46,396 bases of DNA from Myxococcales bacterium (GCA_022563535.1 JADFNE010000005.1:1-46396); one strand, 5' to 3'; numbered from the stretch's first letter, positions 9,083 through 18,159 are shown. The notes: generated from the sequence alone by a model not told the origin. Numbers and translations are program-made.

Positions 9083-9889
9083 TCAGGGGTGGATCCAGGT
9101 TGCGCAGGCAAGATTATCGCCAGCCTTGTTTTTTCTTTGAATTGACACGGTGGATTCGGCAACGCCGCGACATGTTTCGACCGGGCGAAGTTCGCCTTCG
9201 CACGTCAGGCTGCGGGTCTGAATGGTGTGGAGTTCCGCTGCCGGCGAGTCGTGACCAATCCCTTCCTCGGAGAATCCGTCTGTGATGAGCACGAGGGATC
9301 GTGTACCGGCCAGCGATTCCCAGGCGATCGTATGTCTGGCCTCGTGTTCTACTGCATCGAAGTAGCCCATGTAGGCCGGCCGCTCGCTTGCGTGCGCAGC
9401 CCAACCGAGGTCGAGTGGGGCAGCTTCACGGGTCCAGAAAATGTGGCTGTCGCCCACGGATACGTGCAGCAAAAGGTCTTCGCCGGGTCGCACCAGGACA
9501 AAGCAGAGGGTGGTTGGAGATGGGGGTAGCTTGCAGCGCTCGGCTTCGACCAGGATCGCGCGATTGATGGCCGCAAGTGCTTCGGCGGCTTCGCCCGCCA
9601 GCGTATCTACCGAACCCGCGCTCTCCCGGGTCCAGGCGGGCGCCGCGTGATCGAGTAAATGGCGCATGGCGATTTCGGCTCCCGCGGCCCCGTGATGGCC
9701 ATCTGCGACGGCAATCAGCGCACCGCCGGGACCCATCGCGAACAGGCACGCGTCTTCGTTGGGTTCGGTGTGGGAGTAGTTCTTTGCCGCGCCGCCCCGG
9801 GAAATCGAAATCGCGCAGGGCCCCTCGGCAACCACGTCAATGGCTCCAATTTCGTTGTGTTCGCGACCCGCCAGGAGTGCAGAGCGCAT
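9083..9889 (-). CDS. PP2C-family protein phosphatase
   Basis: The 268-residue protein shows the PP2C (PPM) metal-binding motifs in order: NEDACLF (Asp46), VADGHHGAAG (Asp63, Gly64), SVGDSHIFW, LVLITDGFSEEG and a late GDNLACATW. This family hydrolyses phospho-Ser/Thr using two Mn2+ or Mg2+ ions. I start at ATG 9889, 5 nt after the stop of the ferredoxin gene. The frame stays open to 10183, but only through the ferredoxin gene in another frame. No kinase, PAS, GAF or membrane domain is attached. The partner kinase is not in this window. Tight linkage to a ferredoxin-like protein on the same mRNA is unusual. Confidence 0.8.
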   Translation of the reverse strand: MRSALLAGREHNEIGAIDVVAEGPCAISISRGGAAKNYSHTEPNEDACLFAMGPGGALIAVADGHHGAAGAEIAMRHLLDHAAPAWTRESAGSVDTLAGEAAEALAAINRAILVEAERCKLPPSPTTLCFVLVRPGEDLLLHVSVGDSHIFWTREAAPLDLGWAAHASERPAYMGYFDAVEHEARHTIAWESLAGTRSLVLITDGFSEEGIGHDSPAAELHTIQTRSLTCEGELRPVETCRGVAESTVSIQRKNKAGDNLACATWIHP

Positions 9890-9894
9890 TTCGG

Positions 9895-10272
9895 CTACTC
9901 GCGTTCCGCTTGTGGGGAAAGCGGACTCCGGCTGAACGCGAGGTCCGCGACCGGGGTACCGCCTATCAGGTGTTCTTGGATGATGCGCTCCAGGTTTTCT
10001 GTCGTGCACTGTCGGTACCAGGTGCCCTCTGGATAGACCAGCGCGATCGGACCGTCGATACAGACGCGCAGACACTGGGCCTTTGATCGAAAGATGCCTC
10101 GCTCCACGTCGACGAGTTGCAGTTCGGCGAGCCGCTGTTTTAGGAAAGACCAGGAACGCGCCTGTTCCTCCTCGTCGGCGCACGTCCCTCCCACGCAGAG
10201 GAAGATGTGGCGTCGAATGCTCTCGAGTTCGAGCTTTTTCGACATGCGAGCGAGCTGCTTGTCAAAGTTCAT
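9895..10272 (-). CDS. Thioredoxin-like [2Fe-2S] ferredoxin
   Basis: This 125-residue protein has the thioredoxin-like ferredoxin layout: a [12 protein letters not shown] strand with Cys26 and Cys31, and [20 protein letters not shown] with Cys67 and Cys71, followed by [19 protein letters not shown]. The four cysteines should bind one [2Fe-2S] cluster, as in the NuoE-like 'Shethna' ferredoxins and (2Fe-2S) ferredoxin family. The ATG at 10272 matches the family's N terminus. An ATG at 10290 is possible and neither has a strong Shine-Dalgarno. The C-terminal 20 residues ([19 protein letters not shown]) are a polar tail. It is followed 5 nt later by the PP2C gene, so the two are likely co-translated. 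Confidence 0.85.
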   Translation of the reverse strand: MNFDKQLARMSKKLELESIRRHIFLCVGGTCADEEEQARSWSFLKQRLAELQLVDVERGIFRSKAQCLRVCIDGPIALVYPEGTWYRQCTTENLERIIQEHLIGGTPVADLAFSRSPLSPQAERE

Positions 10273-10428
10273 CGCGCCGGAATTTACCATGGGTAGCTGA
10301 GGGAAAAAACAGACCCGGGTAATTGCTCGCCAACTGCGCCACAATGAACCGGGAGATCGAACGATTTTTGCGCCTGCGGGTTCTTTCGGAACATGGTGAC
10401 CGCGCGGACGAGGATCGAGGAGAACTCA

Positions 10429-11079
10429 ATGTCGGCCCGGTCATTTCGCGAGCCCGCTACGGACTCGGCGGATCTCGTATTCGCCATGTGTCACGAGATC
10501 TCGAATCTCGTGGCGGCCGTCCGGCTTCAGGCCCACCTGCTCGACGAAGAGCTGGACGCGCGGGGTCTCGCGGTGGCATCGCTCGAAATTGATGATCTCT
10601 CGGCGAGGACGGCGTGGATGCTGGCTCTCGTCCGACCGGTGCTGAGTGCACCCCCGGAAGAAATCCCGCCCATTGGGTCCGGAGTCATCGCGTTGGGTTT
10701 TGAGCGGGCCCTGGTCGAGCATGGTGAAAGAGGGTTCGAGATTGTCTTCGAGATCGAACCCGAGTTGCCCGACGTCTGCGCCGAACCCGAGGTGTTTCAC
10801 TACCTCCTGCTCTGTCACGCATTTGGCGCGATGGAGGCCATGGATGCTGGTGGGCGGCTCCGCATCGAGGTTACCGCCAGTGAGAAGGAAGTGGTCTTCG
10901 CGATCGAAGATCGCGCACCGGCAGATGATCAGCATCTCACGTGGTGGAAGTCGAGTCTGAGAGGACGGGTGCTCGAGAGTGCGCTGGCACATCACATCCT
11001 GACGAAGCGGGGCGCGCGTTTCGAAGTGAATCGCCTCGCCGACTGCACCCGCACTGAGATCGCCGCGCCGCGGGTCTGA
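10429..11079 (+). CDS. Histidine-kinase-like protein with degenerate catalytic domain
   Basis: This 216-residue soluble protein starts at ATG 10429, with AGGAG 6 nt upstream. An H-box-like segment, AMCHEISNLVAAVRLQAH (His22), resembles the dimerisation helix of sensor kinases, and a second helix follows (about 40-65). The region from about 90 to 216 has HATPase-like spacing: FHYLLLCHAFGAMEAM where an N box would sit, IEDRAPADD where the DxGxG box would sit, and a late SALAHHILTKRGARFEV like the G2 region. The N-box Asn and the glycine boxes are missing, so ATP binding is doubtful. It may be a phosphotransfer (Hpt/ChpT-like) or regulatory relic. No receiver or sensor domain is present. It is divergent from the ferredoxin/PP2C operon. 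Confidence 0.55.
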   Translation: MSARSFREPATDSADLVFAMCHEISNLVAAVRLQAHLLDEELDARGLAVASLEIDDLSARTAWMLALVRPVLSAPPEEIPPIGSGVIALGFERALVEHGERGFEIVFEIEPELPDVCAEPEVFHYLLLCHAFGAMEAMDAGGRLRIEVTASEKEVVFAIEDRAPADDQHLTWWKSSLRGRVLESALAHHILTKRGARFEVNRLADCTRTEIAAPRV

Positions 11080-11420
11080 GCTGGCTGGCTCTCCACCACG
11101 GTCCGCCAACTCTCCACCACGGTCCGCCAACTATCAATTTCCGTAGATTTTGCTAGCTTGCGCCCGCCTCGGTGGATTTTGCGTCGCCTCAGACCCAGAG
11201 ACCCCCAAAACAATTTTGGTAATTACCGGCAGTTCCTGGGCAGGTTGTCCACGGTCCGCCAGGTAAGTCCTCGGTTAGAATAACCCCGTGCGATGAAGAC
11301 CCGCGCAAAATCGCAAGCGTACAGGATCCGTCGCGGAGTTCCGAGGATGCAAGCTATATCTCAACCGCTGCCAACTCCGTACCCGCGAGTGTTGTGCTGC
11401 CTAGCTTAGAAAGTGTCCTC
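11080..11420. other. Intergenic region upstream of bipA
   Basis: This 341-nt gene-free stretch holds the 21-bp tandem repeat and its partial third copy. Further on, a small inverted repeat GGTTAGAATAACC (11273-11285) contains TAGAAT (11276-11281), a possible -10 element for bipA, without a convincing -35 at 16-18 nt. I see no small gene or RNA in it. Confidence 0.5.
11091..11132. repeat. Perfect 21-bp tandem duplication
   Basis: Two identical, directly adjacent 21-bp units (11091-11111 and 11112-11132) carry the core CCACGGTCCGCCA. The same 13-bp core recurs as CCACGGTCCGCCA at 11249-11261. All three lie between the histidine-kinase-like gene and bipA. The unit has no internal palindrome, which fits a direct-repeat binding site or recent slippage. 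Confidence 0.9.
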
Positions 11421-13232
11421 GTGTCGAACGCCGCTCCTAGAGAAGATCTCAGAAACATCGCCATCATCGCCCATGTCGATCACGGCAAGACGACCCTCGT
11501 CGATGCCATGCTGCGGTTTTCCGGGTTATTCCGCGACAACCAGGTGGTTGCAGAACGAGTGATGGATTCGGGTGAACTCGAGCGAGAGCGCGGCATCACG
11601 ATCTCGTCGAAGAGCACCTCGATCGAATTCGACGGTACGAGGATTCAACTCGTAGACACGCCCGGCCACGCCGACTTCGGCGGTGAAGTCGAGCGAATAC
11701 TCGGCATGGTGGACGCCGTATTGCTGTTGGTCGATGCCGTCGAGGGGGTGATGCCGCAGACGCGATTCGTTCTGCGCAAAGCTCTCGCACACGGACTCAA
11801 ACCGATTCTAGTCGTCAACAAAATTGATCGACCCGAACAGCGCGCCGAAGAGATCCTCGATGAAGTCTTCGATCTCCTCGTTGAACTCGGAGCCAATGAC
11901 GAACAACTCGATTTTTCAACGGTCTACACCTCAGCCAAGGCGGGCCTGGCAAAGCGCGATATGTCGGATGAAGCCAAAGATCTTCGCCCTCTGATGGAGG
12001 CGATCCTCGAATGCGCCGATGCGCCGGTGGTCGATCTCGAGGGACCTACGCAGTTTCAGGCTGTGACCTTTGGCTATGACGTTTTCGTGGGTCGCCTGGT
12101 GATCGGTCGGGTCAACCGTGGCGTGCTCAAACGGGGTAGCACCGTGGTGCGGGTCTCCAAGAACGGCACCGCAAACACGTTTCGCGTGACCAAGCTGTTC
12201 GGCACCCACGGTATCGAGCGCGTAGAGCTGGAAGAGGCTCGCGCGGGCGACATCGTCATTCTTGCAGGCATCGATTCGATCGAAATTGGAGACACGATTT
12301 GCGATCCGTCGTTTCCTGAGGCGCTGCCGCGTATCGAGATCGATCCGCCGACCATCAGCGTGCATTTCTCCGTCAATACATCTCCGTTCGCTGGCCGTGA
12401 AGGGAAGTTTGTCACGAGCCGCCAGATCGGAGATCGCCTGCGCCGCGAAGGACTGACGAACATCTCGATCCAGGTCGAAGCGACCGATCGCCAGGATACC
12501 TTCAAGGTCTCGGGTCGCGGTGAGTTGCAGATTGCGATTCTCGTCGAGACCTTGCGCCGAGAATCGTATGAGTTTTCGGTTTCACGTCCCGAAATCATCC
12601 CCCGTGATGTCGACGGCAAGAAGTGTGAACCCGTCGAAGCCGTGGTGATCGATGCGCCGGAGTGGGCCGCCGGATCGATCATGGAGAAACTCGCAGTCCG
12701 CAAGGGACGCATGTTGGACATGAACCAGGAAGGCGGCCGCGTGACTTTCAAGTTCGTCGTGCCCAGCCGGGGTCTTTTTGGCTATCGCAATGAGTTTTTG
12801 ACCGATACTCGCGGTGAGGGAATCATGTACGCGACCCTCGATGGTTACGAACCGTGGGCCGGCGATCTCGCAAAGCGGAGCGTCGGAGGCATCGTCTCGA
12901 CAGACCAGGGGCAGACCACTCCATTTGCCATCGCGAAGATCCAGGAACGCGCCGCACTGTTCGTCGAACCCGGAGTCCAGGTTTACGAGGGCCAGGTCGT
13001 CGGGGAGAATCGACGACCCGGTGATATGCAGGTGAACGTGTGCCGGGCGAAGAAGTTGGACAACATGCGCGCCGCGGGCAAAGACGACACCCCGATCATA
13101 ACGCCAGCCCGCAAGCCCACGATCGAGAGTGCGCTGGAGTGGATCGAGGACGACGAGCTGCTGGAAGTCACGCCGGGGAACCTGCGCATACGCAAGAAGC
13201 TGCTCCGACGTAATTTGCGCAAGCGGGCGTAG
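11421..13232 (+). CDS. typA: Ribosome-associated GTPase BipA/TypA
   Basis: BipA is a translational GTPase of the EF-G type that binds the 70S ribosome and assists 50S assembly under stress or cold. The G domain is complete: [14 protein letters not shown] (G1), RGITISSKS (G2), [14 protein letters not shown] (G3) and NKIDRPEQR (G4). Domain II and the EF-G-like domains III and V follow. The BipA-specific C-terminal domain contains [19 protein letters not shown] and a basic tail [15 protein letters not shown] prefer GTG 11421 (603 residues, [19 protein letters not shown]), which matches family N termini. GTG 11394 adds nine residues. It is convergent with thrH, and a GC-rich hairpin overlaps its stop. 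Confidence 0.95.
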   Translation: MSNAAPREDLRNIAIIAHVDHGKTTLVDAMLRFSGLFRDNQVVAERVMDSGELERERGITISSKSTSIEFDGTRIQLVDTPGHADFGGEVERILGMVDAVLLLVDAVEGVMPQTRFVLRKALAHGLKPILVVNKIDRPEQRAEEILDEVFDLLVELGANDEQLDFSTVYTSAKAGLAKRDMSDEAKDLRPLMEAILECADAPVVDLEGPTQFQAVTFGYDVFVGRLVIGRVNRGVLKRGSTVVRVSKNGTANTFRVTKLFGTHGIERVELEEARAGDIVILAGIDSIEIGDTICDPSFPEALPRIEIDPPTISVHFSVNTSPFAGREGKFVTSRQIGDRLRREGLTNISIQVEATDRQDTFKVSGRGELQIAILVETLRRESYEFSVSRPEIIPRDVDGKKCEPVEAVVIDAPEWAAGSIMEKLAVRKGRMLDMNQEGGRVTFKFVVPSRGLFGYRNEFLTDTRGEGIMYATLDGYEPWAGDLAKRSVGGIVSTDQGQTTPFAIAKIQERAALFVEPGVQVYEGQVVGENRRPGDMQVNVCRAKKLDNMRAAGKDDTPIITPARKPTIESALEWIEDDELLEVTPGNLRIRKKLLRRNLRKRA

Positions 13233-13239
13233 CCCGCTT
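13221..13239. terminator. GC-rich hairpin at the bipA stop codon
   Basis: AAGCGGGC (13221-13228) pairs with GCCCGCTT (13232-13239) around a 3-nt loop. The bipA TAG lies at the loop and 3' arm. It sits between convergent bipA and thrH. There is no U run on either strand, so a role as terminator or mRNA 3' stabiliser is only suggested. Confidence 0.4.
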
Positions 13240-13278
13240 CGATCCGCGCTTTGACAGGCCGCCCCACCCAAAGAGCGC

Positions 13279-13896
13279 CTATGCCCGAAGATCTCTCGAT
13301 GAGGCTTTGCTGAACTCCGTCCGCAGGTCGGCGTAGGTCGTCGCGACGGGGAACTGCGGGAATTCGTCGATCACGTTCTGCGGAGGGCAGAACAAGATCC
13401 CCGCGTCCGCTTCGCCGAGCATGTTGGTGTCGTTGTAGGAATCGCCGGTGGCGATGACCCGAAAGTTCAGGTCGTGAAACGCCTGTACGGCCTTTCGCTT
13501 CGGGTCGTCCTGGCGCATGTGGTAGTCCACGATCATGCCGCGGTCGTCGGTTTCGAGCTTGTGGCAGAAGAGCGTCGGCCAATCGAGTTGGCGCATGAAG
13601 GGTTCTGCGAATTCGTAAAACGTGTCCGAAAGGATTACGACCTGGAAGCGTTCGCGCAGCCAATCCAAACACTCTTTGGCGCCTTCGAGTGGGGTCAGGC
13701 CTGCGATCACTTCCTGAATGTCGGCCAGGCCGAGATTGTGCTGGGCGAGGATCTCCAGTCGTTGACGCATCAAGACATCGTAGTCGGGGATGTCACGGGT
13801 CGTTGCCCGCAGTTCGTCGATGCCGGTGCGCTCCGCAAAACTAATCCAAATTTCGGGGATCAATACCCCCTCTAGATCCAAACAAGCCAATTCCAC
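13279..13896 (-). CDS. thrH: ThrH: phosphoserine phosphatase / homoserine phosphotransferase, HAD family
   Basis: The 205-residue product matches the ThrH layout: [13 protein letters not shown] at the N terminus (HAD motif I), [16 protein letters not shown] in the cap, [11 protein letters not shown] (motif II), and [19 protein letters not shown] (motif III-IV). ThrH, described in Pseudomonas, dephosphorylates phosphoserine and can transfer the phosphate to homoserine. The GTG at 13896 has GGGAGA about 6 nt upstream and gives the typical length. The longer open frame upstream has no homology-like content. No serine or threonine pathway genes are nearby, so its metabolic role here is inferred only from the family. 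Confidence 0.9.
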   Translation of the reverse strand: MELACLDLEGVLIPEIWISFAERTGIDELRATTRDIPDYDVLMRQRLEILAQHNLGLADIQEVIAGLTPLEGAKECLDWLRERFQVVILSDTFYEFAEPFMRQLDWPTLFCHKLETDDRGMIVDYHMRQDDPKRKAVQAFHDLNFRVIATGDSYNDTNMLGEADAGILFCPPQNVIDEFPQFPVATTYADLRTEFSKASSRDLRA

Positions 13897-14103
13897 GACT
13901 TTCTCCCAACTACGGTGTATGCGATCTCCGGTTGGGCCAAGTGATTGAAACGGCCGCCGGGGATGAATGCCGCGGGAGTCTCGCGCAGCAGTGGGGGCCG
14001 TGTCGAGGGCGCCCGTGATTCGGGCGGGTTTTGGGGCCATTCGGTAGGATCCGAGAATGTCCCAAAGTCCCGAATGCAACGCCAGGATCTTCGAGGGTGC
14101 GCT

Positions 14104-14889
14104 TTGAGCCACCTTGAAGCGCTTTTACTCGGAGTGGTGCAGGGGCTGACCGAGTTTCTTCCGGTGTCGAGTTCGGGCCATCTCGTCATGTTCTCGACCC
14201 TGCTCGGACTCGAATCCGAAGGGGGATTGCTCTTTGAAGTGGCGGTACACGTCGCGACCCTGCTGGCGATCGCGCTCTATTACCGCGCAAAAATTCTCGA
14301 ACTCGTGATCGGTGTCGTGGGCCGCGAAGCCTCGGCACTGCGCTATGTCGGCAAGCTCATCGTGGCGACGCTCCCCGCCATCGCCGTGGCATTGATCGCG
14401 CGGGGAATCCTCGAACAGGTTCTGTCGAGCCCCGCAGTCGCCTCTGCAGGGCTTCTCGTTACCGGGGCCATCCTGTGGTCTACCCGCACAACACTCGAGA
14501 AAGCCGATCAGACCGAGCCCAGCTGGGCCGGTGCACTCTTGATCGGCGTGGCCCAGGCCTTTGCGATCTTGCCGGGAATCTCGCGCAGTGGCTCGACCGT
14601 GGCGGCGGCGCTGGCCCTGGGTGTGGCGCCTGCGGCGGCCGCCGAATTTTCGTTCTTGATGGGAATCATCGCGATCAGTGGTGCGGCGGTCCTCATGCTC
14701 CCGGGGCTCGGCGACGCAAGCCCGGAAACGCTGATGGCAATCGCCCTCGGTTGCTGTGCAGCGCTGAGTTCGGGTCTGGTGGCGATCTGGCTATTCGTCA
14801 TGCTGCTGCGCCGCAAGACCTTCTATCAGTTTGCCTATTACACCTGCACGGTTGGCGTGCTGTTTGGGCTGTTTATCTACTTTGGTTGA
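14104..14889 (+). CDS. uppP: Undecaprenyl-diphosphatase (BacA/UppP family)
   Basis: UppP removes a phosphate from undecaprenyl pyrophosphate, recycling the lipid carrier for peptidoglycan and other wall glycans, and confers bacitracin tolerance. Both family motifs are visible: [20 protein letters not shown] at the N terminus and [18 protein letters not shown] in the second half. The roughly seven hydrophobic segments and 261 residues are normal. The TTG start at 14104 is chosen because GAGGG lies 5 nt upstream and the product then begins [10 protein letters not shown]. It is divergent from thrH with a 207-nt spacer and is followed 48 nt later by xthA. Functionally it supports the cell-wall cluster found farther right. 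Confidence 0.92.
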   Translation: MSHLEALLLGVVQGLTEFLPVSSSGHLVMFSTLLGLESEGGLLFEVAVHVATLLAIALYYRAKILELVIGVVGREASALRYVGKLIVATLPAIAVALIARGILEQVLSSPAVASAGLLVTGAILWSTRTTLEKADQTEPSWAGALLIGVAQAFAILPGISRSGSTVAAALALGVAPAAAAEFSFLMGIIAISGAAVLMLPGLGDASPETLMAIALGCCAALSSGLVAIWLFVMLLRRKTFYQFAYYTCTVGVLFGLFIYFG

Positions 14890-14937
14890 CACGTGCGAGC
14901 TGACACGTGTGTGACACTGCATTGGAAAGAACAATCG

Positions 14938-15738
14938 ATGGCAAGAAAGTCGGTGCGACTCTACTCCTGGAACGTCAACGGCATTCGCTCGGTGACGAAG
15001 AAAGGCCTGATCAAGTGGCTCGACGCAGCGAATGCTGAGATCGTCGGGCTCCAGGAGATCCGCGCCTGGCCGGAGGACATTCCCGAAGAAGTCAGGGCCC
15101 TCGAGGACTATCACCAGACCTATACCCATCCCGAGCGAAAGGGATATAGCGGGGTCGGCATGTTTTCGAAACGCAAGCCGGACTCGGTCGAGACGAGCCT
15201 CGGAGAGGAGCGCTTCGATGTAGAGGGGCGGCTGCAGATCGTACGTTTCGGCCGCTTGATCGTCGCAAACGGTTACTTCCCCAACGGCAACGGCAAGGAT
15301 CGCGACAACAGTCGGATCCCCTACAAACTCGACTGGTACCGCGCTCTCTTCGACAAAGTCCAGCGTCTGCGCCGCGGCGGTTATCGTGTGCTGGTGATCG
15401 GAGATCTGAACACCGCCCACAAGGAAATCGATCTCGCTCGACCCAAGGCAAATCGGAAGATCAGCGGTTTTTGTCCAGAAGAATGCGCCGAGATCGATCG
15501 CTGGATTGACGCCGGTTGGGTCGACACGTTTCGTGCGTTCGAAGCAGGCCCCGAACACTACAGCTGGTGGAGTCAGCGCTTTGGGGTGCGGGAGAAGAAT
15601 ATCGGTTGGCGCCTGGACTACGTTCTGGCTTCACCGGCGGCGATGAAGTTCGTGCGCAACGCGTTCATCCATCCCGACTCGAGAGGCTCCGATCACTGCC
15701 CGGTGGGTGTCGATCTCGACCCCGCGATCTTTGGTTGA
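14938..15738 (+). CDS. xthA: Exodeoxyribonuclease III (AP endonuclease, XthA family)
   Basis: This enzyme cuts DNA 5' to abasic sites and has 3'-5' exonuclease activity in base-excision repair. The 266-residue EEP-fold protein shows LYSWNVNGIR (metal-site Asn), EIVGLQEIRAW (Glu), VIGDLNTAHKEIDLA (catalytic Asp and Asn), and SRGSDHCPVGVD (catalytic Asp-His). ATG 14938 is preceded by GGAAAGA at good spacing. The upstream open frame to 14893 is not supported. It may be co-transcribed with uppP. A 108-nt spacer with a candidate promoter separates it from the tungstate transporter. Confidence 0.94.
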   Translation: MARKSVRLYSWNVNGIRSVTKKGLIKWLDAANAEIVGLQEIRAWPEDIPEEVRALEDYHQTYTHPERKGYSGVGMFSKRKPDSVETSLGEERFDVEGRLQIVRFGRLIVANGYFPNGNGKDRDNSRIPYKLDWYRALFDKVQRLRRGGYRVLVIGDLNTAHKEIDLARPKANRKISGFCPEECAEIDRWIDAGWVDTFRAFEAGPEHYSWWSQRFGVREKNIGWRLDYVLASPAAMKFVRNAFIHPDSRGSDHCPVGVDLDPAIFG

Positions 15739-15788
15739 ACTCCCGCGAACACCCGCGAGGCTCCCAGTTTCCACCGCCCCCCAGCACT

Positions 15789-15816
15789 TTGACCCGTTCA
15801 TGGCTGTGCTTGCAAT
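15789..15816 (+). promoter_or_regulatory. Candidate sigma-70 promoter for tupBCA
   Basis: TTGACC (15789-15794) and TGCAAT (15811-15816) are separated by 16 nt, matching 5 of 6 and 4 of 6 consensus bases. The predicted start near 15823 leaves a leader of about 24 nt before tupB. No clear operator for a metal-oxyanion regulator is visible. Confidence 0.4.
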
Positions 15817-15846
15817 TCACAATCCAGGGGGGCAAGCTCCCGGCCC

Positions 15847-16554
15847 ATGCAAAATCTCGTCGATGCATTTTCGACCGCAATTCAGCTGCTTGTGACACTT
15901 GATTCGGATCTGATGGAAATCGTGACGCTCTCGCTCGAGGTGTCGCTCAGCGCGGTATTGCTCGCGGCGTTGGTCGGCCTGCCGGTTGGCGCCGCCATTG
16001 CGGTGTCCCAGTTTCCCGGACGCAGCGCCCTCGTCGCCGTGTTGAACGCGATGATGGGGCTGCCCCCTGTGGTGGTAGGTCTCGGCGTGTATCTCGTGCT
16101 CTCACGATCGGGGCCGATGGGGTTTCTGGGTTGGCTCTTTACGCCCCAGGCGATGGTGATCGCCCAGTTTCTGCTGATCGCTCCGCTGATCGCCGCGCTG
16201 TCGCGCCAGGCGATCGAGGATCTGTGGGAGGAGTATCGCGAACTGCTGCAGTCTCTCGACGTCGGCCGTTGGGCCACCGTACAGACGTTGCTCTGGGACG
16301 CGCGCCACAGGCTGCTGACCACCCTGCTCGCAGGTTACGGACGCGCGATCGCCGAGGTCGGTGCCGTGATCATCGTGGGCGGAAACATCGCTCACGTGAC
16401 TCGGGTCATGACCACCGCGATCGCGCTGGAAACCAGCAAGGGAGACATCGCGCTGGCGCTCGGTCTGGGAATCGTGCTGTTGATAATCAGCCTGTTCATC
16501 AATGGAGCCGCCGCAATCAGCAGTCATGTCTCGCAGCGCGCGCAGACTTCATGA
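15847..16554 (+). CDS. tupB: Tungstate ABC transporter permease
   Basis: This 235-residue inner-membrane permease has about five to six hydrophobic segments. The cytoplasmic loop carries the EAA-like signature QSLDVGRWATVQTLLWDARH, which contacts the ATPase, and ARRLLTTLLAGYGRAIAEVGAVIIVGGN is the typical TupB end segment. With TupA and TupC it imports tungstate, and possibly molybdate, for pterin cofactors. The downstream order is tupC and tupA. Its stop overlaps the tupC start by 4 nt (ATGA). The identification as tungstate-type rests on the TupA neighbour and on resemblance to TupB-like permeases. Confidence 0.85.
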   Translation: MQNLVDAFSTAIQLLVTLDSDLMEIVTLSLEVSLSAVLLAALVGLPVGAAIAVSQFPGRSALVAVLNAMMGLPPVVVGLGVYLVLSRSGPMGFLGWLFTPQAMVIAQFLLIAPLIAALSRQAIEDLWEEYRELLQSLDVGRWATVQTLLWDARHRLLTTLLAGYGRAIAEVGAVIIVGGNIAHVTRVMTTAIALETSKGDIALALGLGIVLLIISLFINGAAAISSHVSQRAQTS

Positions 16555-17267
16555 CATCGATTCTTCCCCTTTCGCTCGAGGAAATCCAGTTTCGGGTAGA
16601 CGGCCGCGTCTTGCTGGAGCCCCTCAGTGTGAGCTTCGAATCCGAGGGTCGCTCGATCATCATCGGCCCCAATGGGGCCGGCAAGAGCCTGACCATGCGC
16701 ATCGCCCACGGTCTGCTCAAACCGACCGCGGGTCGGGTGGTCTGGAACGGGGGCAGTTCGGGTGCGTTTGCCCGAGAGCAGGCAATGGTCTTTGAACGTC
16801 CGGTTCTGTTGCGCCGGAGCGCATTGGCAAACGTCGAATACGCCCTCGCCCGACGCGGCGTTACCGGCCACGAGGGAAGACGCAAAGCCGTGGAGGCGCT
16901 CGAGCGCACCGGTTTGATGGAATTGGCGCAGCGCAATGCCCGAGTTCTATCGTCCGGGGAACAGCAGCGTCTAGCCCTTGCTCGGGCCTGGGCCGTCGAA
17001 CCTCAAGTCCTGTTTCTCGACGAACCCACCGCCGCTCTCGATCCATCGGCGACTCGAACAGTCGAACAGATCATTGAAGCGATTGTGGAAGCTGGGACCA
17101 AGATCATCATGATCACCCATGACATGGCCCAGGCCCGGCGTCTTTCGGATGAGATCCTTTTCTTCAACCGTGGGAAACTGGTCGAGCGCGCCCCGACCGA
17201 ACAGTTCTTCGAAGCACCCGAGTCCGACGATGCGCGTGCATTTGTGAAAGGTGAATTGTTGTGGTGA
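16551..17267 (+). CDS. tupC: Tungstate ABC transporter ATP-binding protein
   Basis: The 238-residue ATPase has all nucleotide-binding motifs: Walker A GPNGAGKS, a Q-loop near QAMVFERPVLLRRS, the signature LSSGEQQRLALARAWA, Walker B VLFLDEPTAALDP and the switch His in IMITHDMAQARR. It energises the TupB permease. ATG 16551 overlaps the tupB stop by 4 nt. The open frame reaching back to 16131 lies within tupB and is a shadow. Its own stop overlaps the tupA start. The short C terminus lacks the extra regulatory TOBE domain found in ModC, which fits the Tup rather than the Mod type. Confidence 0.9.
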   Translation: MTSILPLSLEEIQFRVDGRVLLEPLSVSFESEGRSIIIGPNGAGKSLTMRIAHGLLKPTAGRVVWNGGSSGAFAREQAMVFERPVLLRRSALANVEYALARRGVTGHEGRRKAVEALERTGLMELAQRNARVLSSGEQQRLALARAWAVEPQVLFLDEPTAALDPSATRTVEQIIEAIVEAGTKIIMITHDMAQARRLSDEILFFNRGKLVERAPTEQFFEAPESDDARAFVKGELLW

Positions 17268-18106
17268 ACGTTCAGTCGATCAATTCAATCAGGTGTTGTG
17301 GGTTCGCACTCGCTTGCTGTCTGACGCTGATTCTCGGAACACGAGTCGCCGCTGCCAGCGCCGAGACGTTCATCACCCTGGCTTCGACGACTTCGACCGA
17401 CAACTCCGGGCTGCTCGACGCCATTCTCCCGCAGTTCAAAGCCGAGACGGGCATTGCGGTACGGGTCGTTGCAGTGGGTACGGGTCAGGCCTTGCGGCTC
17501 GCGCGCAGCGGCGACGCGGATGTCTTGTTGGTTCACGACCGGAAATCGGAAGAACGCTTCGTCGCCGACGGATGGGGAGTCGCGCGTCACGCACTCATGC
17601 ACAACGACTTCATCATCGTCGGCCCCAAGACAGACCCGGCAGATATTCGCGGGCTCGTCGATGTCGGTGAGGCGCTGGCACGCATCGCCGACCAACAAAG
17701 ACCGTTCACATCCCGCGGCGATGACTCCGGAACCCACAAGGCCGAACTGCGACTTTGGCAGGCGGCAGAACGCGATCCGGTCGCCTTCTCGGGCAGCTGG
17801 TACCGGGAAACCGGGTCCGGCATGGGGGCAACCCTGAACACGGCCGCCGCAATGGACGCCTATGCGTTTGTGGACCGCGGCACCTGGCTTGCGTTCAAGA
17901 ACCGGCTGGGGCTGGAAGTTCTCGTGGTAGGCGACCCCAGGCTCCGCAACCCGTATGGAGTCATTCTGGTGAATCCCGAACGCCACCCACACGTGAAGGC
18001 CGGGGCCGGGCAGGCCTTCATAGATTGGCTGCTCTCGCCCAAGGGGCAGAAAGCAATTGGGAGCTTTCGGGTCAGCGGGGAAGTGCTGTTCATTCCGGAT
18101 CACTAA
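17261..18106 (+). CDS. tupA: Periplasmic tungstate-binding protein
   Basis: The 281-residue substrate-binding protein has a signal peptide (hydrophobic ALACCLTLILG, likely cleavage after AAASA near residue 33) and then the family-diagnostic ITLASTTSTDNSGLL. The TTSTDNSG stretch binds the oxyanion in TupA proteins. Further landmarks are SRGDDSGTHKAEL, which adds the other binding arm, and YAFVDRGTWLAF. It delivers tungstate, or a related oxyanion, to TupBC. The start is GTG 17261 or GTG 17264, both overlapping the tupC stop at 17265-17267. The gene order B-C-A places the binding protein last. Confidence 0.9.
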   Translation: MVNVQSINSIRCCGFALACCLTLILGTRVAAASAETFITLASTTSTDNSGLLDAILPQFKAETGIAVRVVAVGTGQALRLARSGDADVLLVHDRKSEERFVADGWGVARHALMHNDFIIVGPKTDPADIRGLVDVGEALARIADQQRPFTSRGDDSGTHKAELRLWQAAERDPVAFSGSWYRETGSGMGATLNTAAAMDAYAFVDRGTWLAFKNRLGLEVLVVGDPRLRNPYGVILVNPERHPHVKAGAGQAFIDWLLSPKGQKAIGSFRVSGEVLFIPDH

Positions 18107-18133
18107 CCCGCACAATTTGAGCCTGAAACGAAA

Positions 18134-18159
18134 CGAAGCGGCGCCGAGGCGCCGCTTCG
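18134..18159 (-). terminator. Intrinsic terminator, best oriented for the sigma-factor gene
   Basis: A 10-bp perfect stem, CGAAGCGGCG (18134-18143) and CGCCGCTTCG (18150-18159), has a 6-nt loop. On the minus strand it is followed by TTTCGTTTC, a U-rich tract, so it should stop transcription of the sigma-factor gene ending at 18209. It lies 27 nt past tupA and may also slow that transcript. Confidence 0.7.
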
